Below are positions 23,613 through 32,674 of a stretch of DNA of 48,665 nucleotides, piece by piece. Position 1 is the first letter of the stretch. Each line of letters starts with the position of its first letter. Source of the DNA: Verrucomicrobiota bacterium. Lineage in GTDB: Bacteria; Verrucomicrobiota; Verrucomicrobiia; Limisphaerales; JACRJZ01. The notes beneath the pieces were generated by a model. It was not told the origin of the DNA. It searched no databases and saw only the letters and a list, made by a program, of their open reading frames with translations. The stretch is taken from contig JACRJZ010000065.1 of the NCBI GenBank assembly GCA_016219875.1, positions 1 to 48,665 on the forward strand, in the 5' to 3' direction. A program made the translations under genes and the position numbers.

Positions 23613-24644
23613 TTAAAGAGTTTTCGCCGCTTCGACAAGAGCACGGATGTTCGCGCCGGGCGTGCCGGGCGAGGTGCCGCCGCCAGCGGAGAGAATCAGG
23701 CCGCGCTTGCCGAGGTGGCTCGTCACACACTCGCGGGCTGACTGCGCCACCAACTCCGGCGTGCCGTTGGTCAGGACATCCAGCGGCGGCACGTTGCCCA
23801 TGAGGCAGAGGTCCGGCCCGACCAACTCACGCACTTTCGCGATGGGCTGCAGGTGCGTGAAGTTGAAGACATGGATGCCGAGATCGCGGAGGTGCTTGAA
23901 GGGAACCACATTGTCCGTGTCATCGTGGAAGACTCTCACGGCGTTGGGAAAGGCGTCGAACACCTCTTTCAAATACGGATGCGCGAACTCCAGGTAGTCC
24001 TTCGGCGACATGAAGCCTGCGATGTCGTCCAGCACCATGATGGCCTCAACCTCTTTGAGCGCGGCGGCCTGGGCGTCGAGCCACTGGCGAACCAGCGTCA
24101 CCGTCAGACGCAGGAGCCGGTGCGTGGCCGCGGGTTCCAGCTTCATGCCCAGCAGAAAATTCGACACGCCCATCAGGTGCGTGGCCACGGTGAGCGGCCC
24201 GCGCGCGGCGACCATCTTGATGACGTGGCCCGCGTCGTTGACGCGCGGCTCCAGGCGTCGATAGAGATTCAGGATCATCGGCATGAAGCCGTCCGTCAGC
24301 GGATTGGGCACGGCGAGGCGGTCGAGTTCCTCGATGCCGCTGATCATCGGATGCGCCACCGGGGTCTTGTCGCGGTAAAGGCTGATCTTGCAGCCGAAAG
24401 CGCTCGGTTCGGCGCACATGCCGGTCTCGGCCCAGAAGCCGGGCAGGAAGATCACTTCGGAAAACTCCCGCTCCACGCGCAGGTTGGCGTCCAGCCAGAC
24501 CTCCGGCACGGTGAGGTAGTCGAGCGTGGAGAGGCTGAGGTAGCCTGGAATCCACGGGCTATCGACAATCAGTGCGACGGGCGGCGCGTCGAAGTCTCCG
24601 CCTCGCGCGGCCCGTTTGAAGAGTTCCCATTTCTCGTTGTTCAT
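23613..24644 (-). CDS. Uroporphyrinogen decarboxylase family protein
   Basis: The 343 residues form a TIM-barrel of the URO-D superfamily: GIEELDRLAVPNPLTDGFMP, then VIKMVAARGPLTVATHLMG, HDDTDNVVPFKHLRDLGIHV, and a C-terminal CLMGNVPPLDVLTNGTPELV with GLILSAGGGTSPGTPGANI. This layout fits the MtaA/CmuA-like branch found in sugar-use clusters rather than HemE. The start at 24644 (MNNEKWELFKRA) fits the family; an upstream start at 24761 adds unrelated sequence. Its pairing with an oxidoreductase gene suggests a shared catabolic role. True substrate unknown. Confidence 0.85.
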   Translation of the reverse strand: MNNEKWELFKRAARGGDFDAPPVALIVDSPWIPGYLSLSTLDYLTVPEVWLDANLRVEREFSEVIFLPGFWAETGMCAEPSAFGCKISLYRDKTPVAHPMISGIEELDRLAVPNPLTDGFMPMILNLYRRLEPRVNDAGHVIKMVAARGPLTVATHLMGVSNFLLGMKLEPAATHRLLRLTVTLVRQWLDAQAAALKEVEAIMVLDDIAGFMSPKDYLEFAHPYLKEVFDAFPNAVRVFHDDTDNVVPFKHLRDLGIHVFNFTHLQPIAKVRELVGPDLCLMGNVPPLDVLTNGTPELVAQSARECVTSHLGKRGLILSAGGGTSPGTPGANIRALVEAAKTL

Positions 24645-24745
24645 CGTCGTTCCAGGTGCGGCGGGAAGTGTTGAACAGAGGAGGGGCCGCGGGCAATCCC
24701 AATTCTGAAACGAATCCTGCCACGCCGCCTGCGCCTCCAAAGCGA

Positions 24746-24774
24746 ACGGGCGCGGCTGCAACCGCCGCGCCCGT
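24746..24774 (-). terminator. GC-rich hairpin after the propeller gene
   Basis: ACGGGCGCGG (24746-24755) pairs with CCGCGCCCGT (24765-24774) around a 9-base loop, downstream of the minus-strand gene ending at 24804. The run after the stem on the minus strand is only weakly T-rich, so termination may need help. The rest of 24645-24803 shows no gene. Confidence 0.45.
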
Positions 24775-24803
24775 CACTCTCAGCAACCCAACCCAAACTC
24801 CCA

Positions 24804-27800
24804 TTATTCCGCCACGCGCACCCTGTAGAAACGGACGGCCGGAGCCGGGTTGGTGTCGAGAAACTCCCGCATGGTTCCATCCCCAGAAATGTCCGAAGCC
24901 ACCGGCAGCCAGTTGGTGCCGCCGAGACGGGTGGAGCATTCCAACACGTAACGGCGGTTCGGCACGGTGGGCCATTGGAGCCGCACGCCTGCGACCGCGT
25001 TGGTGCGGAGCGCACTGGTCCGAAGCTTGAGCGCAGAAAGGCGGTTGTTGGGATTCGTGCCAGCGCGGAATTCGCTCCGGTTCGGCACCTCGTCGCCGTC
25101 GGCGTCCGCCGTGGCGGCAGAGAGAAGGTTATTGAGCGTGCCGAAGTACTTCAGGCGCCACCCATCGGAAATGCCGTCGCCCCACGACGACGCGGAGCGA
25201 TCGGTGCGGGTGGTCAGACCGTCGGCGGTCGTCACGGCGTAGAGGCCCAGCCCGTTGGGCGAAGCGGAAGCGTGCAGGAAACGGACGCGGTAAGCGGAAG
25301 CGGCCGTGGCGTTGGTGGGCAGCGTGAGCGTGAGGCTGCCCACGAGGCTGGAGCCGGTCAGTCCCTCGACATCCGGATTCAGCCAAGCCGCAGCGTAGCC
25401 GTTGGTGAAGGAACGCGTGAACGTGGGCGTGCCCAGGGTGCCGACCGGCGTGAACACCGGCGGCTGCGTGAGTTCGGGCGAGCCATCGAGGACGTCCACG
25501 GTCAGGCTGAGCATCAGGACTTTCAGCCGCCCTTCCGCGCTGATCGTGGCGCGAATGGGCACCTGCGCCACGCCGCCTGATCCCACGACCACATCGTCGG
25601 CCAGGAAAGTGACCGAAGCCGCGGGACCAGACGCGGTCCCGGATTTCGGCGCGGAGAGGGATTTGCCCGCGCCGCCGGGAACGTTGTTTGGCACTTCGAC
25701 CCAAGCCCGAACGCCGTTCGACCAGAAGCGGGCGTACCATTTCAGCGCCGGGTCCAGCGAGCGGCGGAAGGTGACATAGACGTCGTCCACGTTCAGTTGG
25801 CCGTCGCCAAAGTGGATGTTGTCCATCAGGTAGTCGTTGCCCGGCCCAGGATTCAGGAGGCTATTGGTCGAACCATCGGAAGAGTCCATGGCGTCGAACA
25901 GATCACTCCCCACCGGCGGAACATTGTAGCCGTACTCCGCAGACTGAAACGCCTGCATGACATCGTTATTGATCAAGATCCTGTCGCCGAACTCCCCCGC
26001 GTTGACCCAGCGGAACGGCTCAGCGTCGCCCACCACGTAGCTGCGGCCAATCCGATGGATTTGGACGTGCTTGATGGCGTTGATGAATCCATTGGTCAAC
26101 GAGCCGTTGGTCCAGGCGTACATCCGGAGATTCTGGTAGATGCCGTCTGACGTGGCGGAGGGCCGGAGGATTTCGATCCGATAGACATCGCCTTCCGGAG
26201 CGGTCGAACTGATGGGAAATCCATACGCCCCGGCAAACACCTGGCGATCGGTCCGCGCGTCAAAGATGCGGTTGCGGGCCTGGGAATACCGAATCAGATC
26301 ATGCGCCTTGGTGTCATAAACCGTGTCTTCGCCCCGCCGCTCCAGCCAGCCGACGCCAAGCAGACTAGTCGAGTAATTGGTGACGACCAGGCCGCCGGAC
26401 CCGAAGTCGAAAAAGTCCCAGCCTTCGTAGGTGCGGGTTTCGACGTTGGTGACGTGGATGGGCGGGAAGACGTTGATGTACTCCACGAAGTTGAAGGGAG
26501 GGTACTGGTAGTTCGTAACACCCCACGGGCCGTAGCTGGTCTTCAGGGTGAACTGGGTGATAAAGTTGGTCGCGTCCAGCGGGTTGCTGTTCGTGGCGCT
26601 GGCAATGGTGTTCGTGATGCTGATGTCGGTATAGATGTTGGTCACAGGCACTTCCTGGAGGCCGCCGAGGCTCATAACAGGCGGGATCGGCTCGTAGATG
26701 AGGTCTTTGCCGGCGATGGGCTTCATGAGCATGGACGTGAACCGCAGCTTGTCTCCGCCCAACGCCGCGCCGGAGGTGTTGGTCACCGTCAGCGCAAACT
26801 GCATGGAGTAGATGAATTGGTTGGGCAGCAAGCTGAGGGTGACGGGCGCGAAGTACTGCTGGCCCGCGGCCGCCTGGAAGTCACTCGACCCTTCGCCGTT
26901 CTCGAAGCCGAAGGTGATGCGGTTGGGCACGTAGTTGCTCGGCCAAAACATGTTGCTGGAGACGACGCTGGGCAGGTAGCGGTTCTTGAATCCACCCACT
27001 TTGAACATCACCGCGTTGGTGAGGGGCAACGGGAAGTCGTTGGGATAGGTTCCTTCCAGCTTGATGGACGGCGGCCGGTTGGTGGGCATCGTCCCATCGG
27101 TCGTGTACCACAGTTGGGCCTCATCGGTCGCCGTCTCGACCCTGAAATCCGCCGCGTTGTCGCCGCTGATGGAAGGCTTGGCCACCTGGAAGACAAACCG
27201 CGCCTTGGTGATCGGGCTGGACCGGCGGCCCGGGGCCGCGCCGACCGCTTTGAGCATGAAGTCCGGCGGCCGGTCGGAGTGCTCCGCGATCCGGTCGGCG
27301 GGCGACATGGAGTCATACACGGCGAAAAACTCGCTCGCGAGCACGTTGTCCACGTAGCGCCAAGCCGTGCCGGTGAAGTTCGGCGACTGGGTGGTGACGG
27401 ACATGCTGGGATCCGGGATCGTGTCCGCCCAGAGGTCCTCCGGCGTTGGGCCGCCGGTGAAGTAGGTCTTGGCGTCATCCTCGGACGTCATGGCGATGAT
27501 CTCGTTGTTGTCGAAGACCTGCCCTTGGGCCGACACGGGCACGAGCACGGTCCGCAATTCCCCGATGGCGTTGGCGACGAACCGGACCACGCCGATCTGG
27601 GGCTGCACGACGGGCGGCAGCGGCTGGGCCTCTTGCACCCGACGGATTTGGTTGCCCGCGCGATCCGTGACCAAGTAGGACCGGTTCAGCAGGTCGAACG
27701 CGATGCCGGAGGGATTGTTGAACGTCGCGCTGCTGGCCGGGCCGTTCTTGGCGCCGGCCTCTCCAGCCACCCCCGCGTAGGTGGTCATGGACCAAACGCC

Positions 27801-28670
27801 CAGTTCGGTGTTGAAGTAGAGCCGGCGGAGGGTGTGGTTGCCGGAGTCGCAAATGATCAGGGTTTGGGAAAGCTCACTCCAGTGCATCCCGCGCGGCATG
27901 TTCAGCCGCGCTTCGGCGGCAAAGACGGAATCGTCCGTCCCGCTCTGGCCCACGGTTCCGGCGACGAGTTCGGCCGTGCGCGCGGTGAGGTCCACCCGAT
28001 GCAGCGTGTGGTTGCGCGTGTTCGCGATCCAGAGCCAGTTGGACGCCGTCACCAGCACGCCCGCCGGCTGGTAGAGGTCCGGGATGACGATGGTATTCGC
28101 TTCGACGGCCGTGGCCGCGACCACGGTGGAGAGGATGTTGTTCGTGGCGTCCAACAGGCGAATCGCGTTGTTCATCGAGTCCGCGATGAAGATGTTCCCG
28201 TTGGCGTCCGCCGCCACGCCCAGGGGATACCGGAAGCGCGCCGTCTTGGCCTCGCCGTTGACGTGGCCAGGCGTGAGCGGGACGCCGGCCAGATTGGACA
28301 CGGCGCCGACGGTAGAGACGAAGCGAATAAGGTGATTGGCCGAGTCCGCCACAATCAGGCCCCCGCGCGCCAGGGTCATCCCTTGCGGCTGGTAGAACCG
28401 CGCCTGCGCGCCACTGCCATTGTTGGTGCCGATGGTGCCGGGCAGACCAGCCAGGTTCACAAACGACCCGCTGCTGGCGTCGAACTTCCCGATGCGGTGG
28501 TTCGCGCCGTCCGCCACGTAGAGCACGTCGTTCCCCGCGGACACGATGCCGAACGGCTCGTGCAGCGAGTTGCTGAGCACAGTATCGACGGTGGCCGACT
28601 GCAACGGGGCCGGCCACACGGCGGCCAGCAGCACGGTCGCGAGGACTTGGGAAAGGGCTTTCGTCTTCAT
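24804..28670 (-). CDS. Giant exported NHL beta-propeller protein with dockerin- and cohesin-like modules (paralogue B)
   Basis: A signal peptide (MKTKALSQVLATVLLAAVWP) precedes six NHL motifs within about residues 30-330 (LYVADGANHRIGKFD, LIVADSANHLIRFV, IFIADSMNNAIRLL and others), enough for one six-bladed propeller. A chitobiase-type segment (DEAQLWYTTDGTMPTN) follows near 500, then long beta-rich regions. A dockerin-like block has NAGEFGDRILINNDVMQAFQ, then a cohesin-like beta domain, a Ca-binding DADGDEVPNRSEFRAGTNPN and a terminal block ending FYRVRVAE. The protein has 1288 residues. A start at 28712 would overlap the upstream stop but puts 14 residues before the signal peptide. Function unknown. 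Confidence 0.85.
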   Translation of the reverse strand: MKTKALSQVLATVLLAAVWPAPLQSATVDTVLSNSLHEPFGIVSAGNDVLYVADGANHRIGKFDASSGSFVNLAGLPGTIGTNNGSGAQARFYQPQGMTLARGGLIVADSANHLIRFVSTVGAVSNLAGVPLTPGHVNGEAKTARFRYPLGVAADANGNIFIADSMNNAIRLLDATNNILSTVVAATAVEANTIVIPDLYQPAGVLVTASNWLWIANTRNHTLHRVDLTARTAELVAGTVGQSGTDDSVFAAEARLNMPRGMHWSELSQTLIICDSGNHTLRRLYFNTELGVWSMTTYAGVAGEAGAKNGPASSATFNNPSGIAFDLLNRSYLVTDRAGNQIRRVQEAQPLPPVVQPQIGVVRFVANAIGELRTVLVPVSAQGQVFDNNEIIAMTSEDDAKTYFTGGPTPEDLWADTIPDPSMSVTTQSPNFTGTAWRYVDNVLASEFFAVYDSMSPADRIAEHSDRPPDFMLKAVGAAPGRRSSPITKARFVFQVAKPSISGDNAADFRVETATDEAQLWYTTDGTMPTNRPPSIKLEGTYPNDFPLPLTNAVMFKVGGFKNRYLPSVVSSNMFWPSNYVPNRITFGFENGEGSSDFQAAAGQQYFAPVTLSLLPNQFIYSMQFALTVTNTSGAALGGDKLRFTSMLMKPIAGKDLIYEPIPPVMSLGGLQEVPVTNIYTDISITNTIASATNSNPLDATNFITQFTLKTSYGPWGVTNYQYPPFNFVEYINVFPPIHVTNVETRTYEGWDFFDFGSGGLVVTNYSTSLLGVGWLERRGEDTVYDTKAHDLIRYSQARNRIFDARTDRQVFAGAYGFPISSTAPEGDVYRIEILRPSATSDGIYQNLRMYAWTNGSLTNGFINAIKHVQIHRIGRSYVVGDAEPFRWVNAGEFGDRILINNDVMQAFQSAEYGYNVPPVGSDLFDAMDSSDGSTNSLLNPGPGNDYLMDNIHFGDGQLNVDDVYVTFRRSLDPALKWYARFWSNGVRAWVEVPNNVPGGAGKSLSAPKSGTASGPAASVTFLADDVVVGSGGVAQVPIRATISAEGRLKVLMLSLTVDVLDGSPELTQPPVFTPVGTLGTPTFTRSFTNGYAAAWLNPDVEGLTGSSLVGSLTLTLPTNATAASAYRVRFLHASASPNGLGLYAVTTADGLTTRTDRSASSWGDGISDGWRLKYFGTLNNLLSAATADADGDEVPNRSEFRAGTNPNNRLSALKLRTSALRTNAVAGVRLQWPTVPNRRYVLECSTRLGGTNWLPVASDISGDGTMREFLDTNPAPAVRFYRVRVAE

Positions 28671-28711
28671 GGTGCGGATGACTTGGGAATGGATGAGGAA
28701 GGGCAGGCTCA

Positions 28712-31700
28712 TCAGCGTTGGAGGCGGAGACGGTAGAACCACGTGCCGCTCGCGTTGGGGTCGAGACACGAGCGCACGTTGCCATCGCCGGTCAGACCGG
28801 TGGTGAAGGTCGTCCAGTTGGTGCCGTTGACGCGGTCGCTTCGCTCGAGGGCGTAGAGTTTGCCAGGCGCGGTAAGCCAGCTCAGGACCGGACCGCGCAC
28901 GGGGGCATTGGTCCAGTGCGACCGGAGGAATTGCAGGCGGGAGAGCGCGTTCGTCGGGTTGGTGCCGGCGAGGTATTCCTTCCAATTCGGCACGCCGTCG
29001 CCGTCGGCGTCCGCGAAGGCGTCGGCCATCAGGTTGGTGACGTTGCCGAAGAAATTGGTCTTCCACTGTTCGGAGACGAGGTCCTGCGGCACGACGAAGC
29101 CGGCGCCCACCGAGGCGCAGGCCGCGATGGTTTCGAGGTTGAATTGCGTGGCGATGTTCGGCGCGCCGTCCACGAACCTGAAGCGCAGAGCGTAGGAGTG
29201 GCCGGGCAATGCGTCCGGCGGCATGTAGAAGTTGACGTGGCCGATCACGTTGCTGCCCTGCAGCGGCGGATTGAACGCGGGCGCCGGCACGAGCGGCCAA
29301 CCGCACAGGATTTCGTTGGGCGCCGGCGGGGCCACTTGCATCGGCGTGGGTTTGCCCAGCGCGGCGGTGAAGGAAATGCCGCTGACGGGCGGCGCGCCGT
29401 TTTCCGGCGTGAGGATGGCGCGGAAGCTCAGGCCCGCGAGGCTGTAGCCCGGAGCGACATCCACAACGACCGGCATGGACACGTAACCGCCGGGCGACGC
29501 GCCGCCGAAAGGCAGCGAGGTGATGACGGCCTGGCGCAGCCACTCCTGGCCGGGCGGCGGGGGCATCGTGCCGCCCTTGGAGGTCTTGGCGCTCTTGAGC
29601 GGCGTGGTGTTGCTCACGCGCGTGCCGCCGACGGACCACGCGCGCAGGTAGTTGTTGGTGTCGAGACGCAGGGAGCGCAACAGAATCACCTGCCAGTCGA
29701 GATAGCGTACTTCGCCGTCGCCACCGAGATAGCTGGCTTCGTCCGGCGGAAAAGCGTCCATCGCATCGAACACGTCGCTGAAGGTGTGCGGGACGTGGAC
29801 GCCGAGCGAGGCGTAGAAGGCGTTGTTGACGTCGTTGTTGTTCAGGTCGGCATCGCCGAACTCGCCCGCGTTGTACCAGTATCCGGGCGAGGAGTCACCG
29901 ACCACGTAGCTGAAGTTGGAGACGATGATGGCGCGGGTGGGCATCGGGGTGACGGTCACAGGCGTTTGCAGGCCGTCTGACGTGGCGGAGAGGTTGACGA
30001 GCGTGATGAGATACGTTGCCCCCAGCGGAGCGTCGCCGCGGATGGGCACCTTGAGCATGGCCACGGTGCCGAAGTTCTTCACCAGGAAATTGGCGTTGGT
30101 GCCAATGGAGGAAACGGCCAGGCCGCCCGGAATCATCTCGCCCGGATTGGCGGGATTCGGGATCGAGTAGGGCGCGGCGGTGTAATAGCCGATGGTGCCC
30201 GGCACCGAGGCGCCCACCACGGTCACGAAGTCATTGCTCGAAATGGAAATCGCATCAAAGCTTGCCCGCACCGGCGGCGCGCCGTTCTGGGGCGTGACTT
30301 CGACGCGGTATTGCAGCGAGCGGACCTGGTCGTTGCTGCGAAGGTTCATGACGATAGGAACCAGCACGGTGGAACCGACGCCCGCCACCAAGTCCCGCGT
30401 GACGCCAATGGTGTTGACGCCGGCGGCTTGGCCGCTGACGACGACGCTCATGTTCGTCCCGGAATAGGCCCGCAAGCGAAGGAACGTCAGATCGTGCTGC
30501 GGGTCGTTCCAGACGATGGCGCCGACGTTGCCGCTCATGGGCACGGGGAAGCTGTTCGTGGTCGGGTCCGAGCCATCAGTCGTGTAAAACACGGAGTTGG
30601 GACTCGTGATCGTGATGGCCTGGCCGAGCGGGTAATAGCCGGAGTTGGGAGACATGACGGGCGCCGTCAGCGTGATGCCGCTGCCGCCCCCGCCACCACC
30701 GCCGCCCACCACGCCCGGTCCTAGCAACCCGGAGCCGCTGGTCCAGCGCAAGACCCCGACACCCGTCGGGGAAGTTTCGGAGGAGAAGACATCCCCATTG
30801 GGCGCCACGAGCACGCCGAACGGAAGGCTCACCGAAAGGAAGTTTGTGTCCCCCGGTTCCACAGGGTCGCCGGCCCGGCCGAAGAACAGCACGGAGTTGT
30901 CGGTGACCAGGTTCGTGGCCGTGCCGGCGCGATCCACCACCATGAGGCGGTGGTTGCCTTGGTCGGCGACCACGAGGAGGTCGCCGCCGGCTTTGGCCAG
31001 TTGTTGTGGGCCGTTGAACTGCACGAAATCTCGCGCGCCCCAGCCCGCGCCCGCGCCGTGGTTGCCCGTGAGCACCATGTTGGTGCCGCGGGCCGGGTCG
31101 ATGAGCCAGACGGCTTGGTTGGCCGAGTCGCTGACGGCGATCATGCCGTCATCCATGAAGGCGATGCCGCGCAGTTGCACGCCGGCGGGCAAGCCCGACG
31201 CGAGAGACGTCACCGTGCCCGCGGACGACACGCGCTTGATGACGCCGCCCAGTTCGCAGACCAGGATGTTGGTGGCGCTGTCAATCGTCATGCCGGTGGG
31301 CTGCACGAGGCCGTAATTGCTTCGGGAGAGGAAATTGCCGAACTGGTTGAACCTGGAGATCGAGCCGTCGCCTTGGCTCAGCACAAAGACGTTTTGCGCG
31401 GCATCGACCGCCACCGCGATGGGTTGGCTGAGGTTGACCGTGGCGAAGTTGGTTTCCCGGTTGGAGGCCAATTCGAGGCGAACGACAGAGTCGTTCCATT
31501 GATCGGCAACAAAGACGAAACTGCCGGCGCTGTTGATGGCCAGCCCGGCCGGCCCGGTGAGCAGCGGCGGGACGGGCGGCGGAAGCGGGGCCGCGAGGTC
31601 GGCTCCAACGGCCGAGCGGATGAGGTGGTAATAGGCTTCCGTGGTGAACACGGTGCCGGCGGAGGAAACGGTCACGCCCACGGGTTCACGCGCTTCGGCG

Positions 31701-32635
31701 CAGCCCTCTTCTTCGCAGGCGTTGCCGTCCCACCATCCGGGGTACACGTCCGGTGAGGGATAGGTAAACCACCGATTCGAACTGATGCCGTAGAGCGGGG
31801 TCGCGATGCCGAGGCTGTCCACGAGCTTGACGCGATGGTTGCCGCGGTCAGCGAGGACGAACACGCCGTTGCCAGCGCGGGCCAAATGTTCCGGCTGGTT
31901 GAACTGCGCGAAGCCCGGATCGCCAAACGTGTCCCCGGCCCCGTTGCCGCCGCTGAAGAGGCTGACGGTGCCCGTGACGAGATGAATGTGCCAGAGGGCA
32001 TGGTTGGCCGCGTCGCTCACGATCAGGTTGCAGTCGTCCGTGAGAGCGATGCCTTTGAGTTGCACGCCGGGAGCGGTGAACCGCACGACTTTGGTGACGA
32101 CGCCGGAGCGGCTGATGCGCTTGATCGTGCCGCCCAGTTCGGTGATGTAGAGGTTCGTGTTGCCGTCGATCGTGACGGCGGTGGCGTTGGTCAGCGGAGC
32201 GGCCAGACGCCCCAGGAAGTTACCGAACGTGTTAAACTTGGAGATGAATCCGTTGGTGCCGTTGGCGGCATTCAAGACGTACACGTTGTCCGCGCGATCC
32301 AGCGCCACATCAACCGGCTTGGAGACGTGGTTGGTGGCAGCGAACGTGGAGGTGCTGTTGCCCGGCAGGTTGAGTTTGCGCAGCGCGTTGTTGTTCCGGT
32401 CCGCCACGAAGAGGTAGTTCCCCGTGCTGTCCAGCGCCAAGCCGGAAGGGCCGTTGAACTGCGACACGGCAGCCGTGTCGCCGTCGATGTAGCCCGCGGC
32501 GGAAGGATAGCCTTCCAGCGGTCCGCCGCCGACAGAGACGACGCTCGCCGCGCGCGCGGAGGCGACAGCCAGTAGCACGGCCAAGCCCGCGACCGCGCGG
32601 CTGCGGAGCCGTTTTTGAATCGCAGCAAATTTCAT
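28712..32635 (-). CDS. Giant exported tandem NHL beta-propeller protein with dockerin- and cohesin-like modules (paralogue A)
   Basis: The signal peptide ends near AVASARA (residue 29). Twelve NHL-like motifs form two sets of six whose blades match one to one (YLFVADRNNNALRKL with FVFVADQWNDSVVRL; LYITELGGTIKRI with ILVCELGGVIKRV). A Gly-rich linker, a chitobiase-type repeat (NSVFYTTDGSDPTTN), two cohesin-like beta domains, a dockerin-like block (NAGEFGDADLNNNDVNNAFY), a Ca-binding DADGDGVPNWKEYLAGTNPT and a terminal block ending FYRLRLQR follow. It is 1307 residues long and shares everything after the propellers with paralogue B, 41 bp downstream. It begins 39 bp after the secretin gene, so it is likely cotranscribed with it. 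Confidence 0.87.
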   Translation of the reverse strand: MKFAAIQKRLRSRAVAGLAVLLAVASARAASVVSVGGGPLEGYPSAAGYIDGDTAAVSQFNGPSGLALDSTGNYLFVADRNNNALRKLNLPGNSTSTFAATNHVSKPVDVALDRADNVYVLNAANGTNGFISKFNTFGNFLGRLAAPLTNATAVTIDGNTNLYITELGGTIKRISRSGVVTKVVRFTAPGVQLKGIALTDDCNLIVSDAANHALWHIHLVTGTVSLFSGGNGAGDTFGDPGFAQFNQPEHLARAGNGVFVLADRGNHRVKLVDSLGIATPLYGISSNRWFTYPSPDVYPGWWDGNACEEEGCAEAREPVGVTVSSAGTVFTTEAYYHLIRSAVGADLAAPLPPPVPPLLTGPAGLAINSAGSFVFVADQWNDSVVRLELASNRETNFATVNLSQPIAVAVDAAQNVFVLSQGDGSISRFNQFGNFLSRSNYGLVQPTGMTIDSATNILVCELGGVIKRVSSAGTVTSLASGLPAGVQLRGIAFMDDGMIAVSDSANQAVWLIDPARGTNMVLTGNHGAGAGWGARDFVQFNGPQQLAKAGGDLLVVADQGNHRLMVVDRAGTATNLVTDNSVLFFGRAGDPVEPGDTNFLSVSLPFGVLVAPNGDVFSSETSPTGVGVLRWTSGSGLLGPGVVGGGGGGGGSGITLTAPVMSPNSGYYPLGQAITITSPNSVFYTTDGSDPTTNSFPVPMSGNVGAIVWNDPQHDLTFLRLRAYSGTNMSVVVSGQAAGVNTIGVTRDLVAGVGSTVLVPIVMNLRSNDQVRSLQYRVEVTPQNGAPPVRASFDAISISSNDFVTVVGASVPGTIGYYTAAPYSIPNPANPGEMIPGGLAVSSIGTNANFLVKNFGTVAMLKVPIRGDAPLGATYLITLVNLSATSDGLQTPVTVTPMPTRAIIVSNFSYVVGDSSPGYWYNAGEFGDADLNNNDVNNAFYASLGVHVPHTFSDVFDAMDAFPPDEASYLGGDGEVRYLDWQVILLRSLRLDTNNYLRAWSVGGTRVSNTTPLKSAKTSKGGTMPPPPGQEWLRQAVITSLPFGGASPGGYVSMPVVVDVAPGYSLAGLSFRAILTPENGAPPVSGISFTAALGKPTPMQVAPPAPNEILCGWPLVPAPAFNPPLQGSNVIGHVNFYMPPDALPGHSYALRFRFVDGAPNIATQFNLETIAACASVGAGFVVPQDLVSEQWKTNFFGNVTNLMADAFADADGDGVPNWKEYLAGTNPTNALSRLQFLRSHWTNAPVRGPVLSWLTAPGKLYALERSDRVNGTNWTTFTTGLTGDGNVRSCLDPNASGTWFYRLRLQR

Positions 32636-32674
32636 AGGCTGGTGAGGTTGATCGTTGGGATCGTGGGGTGAGGC

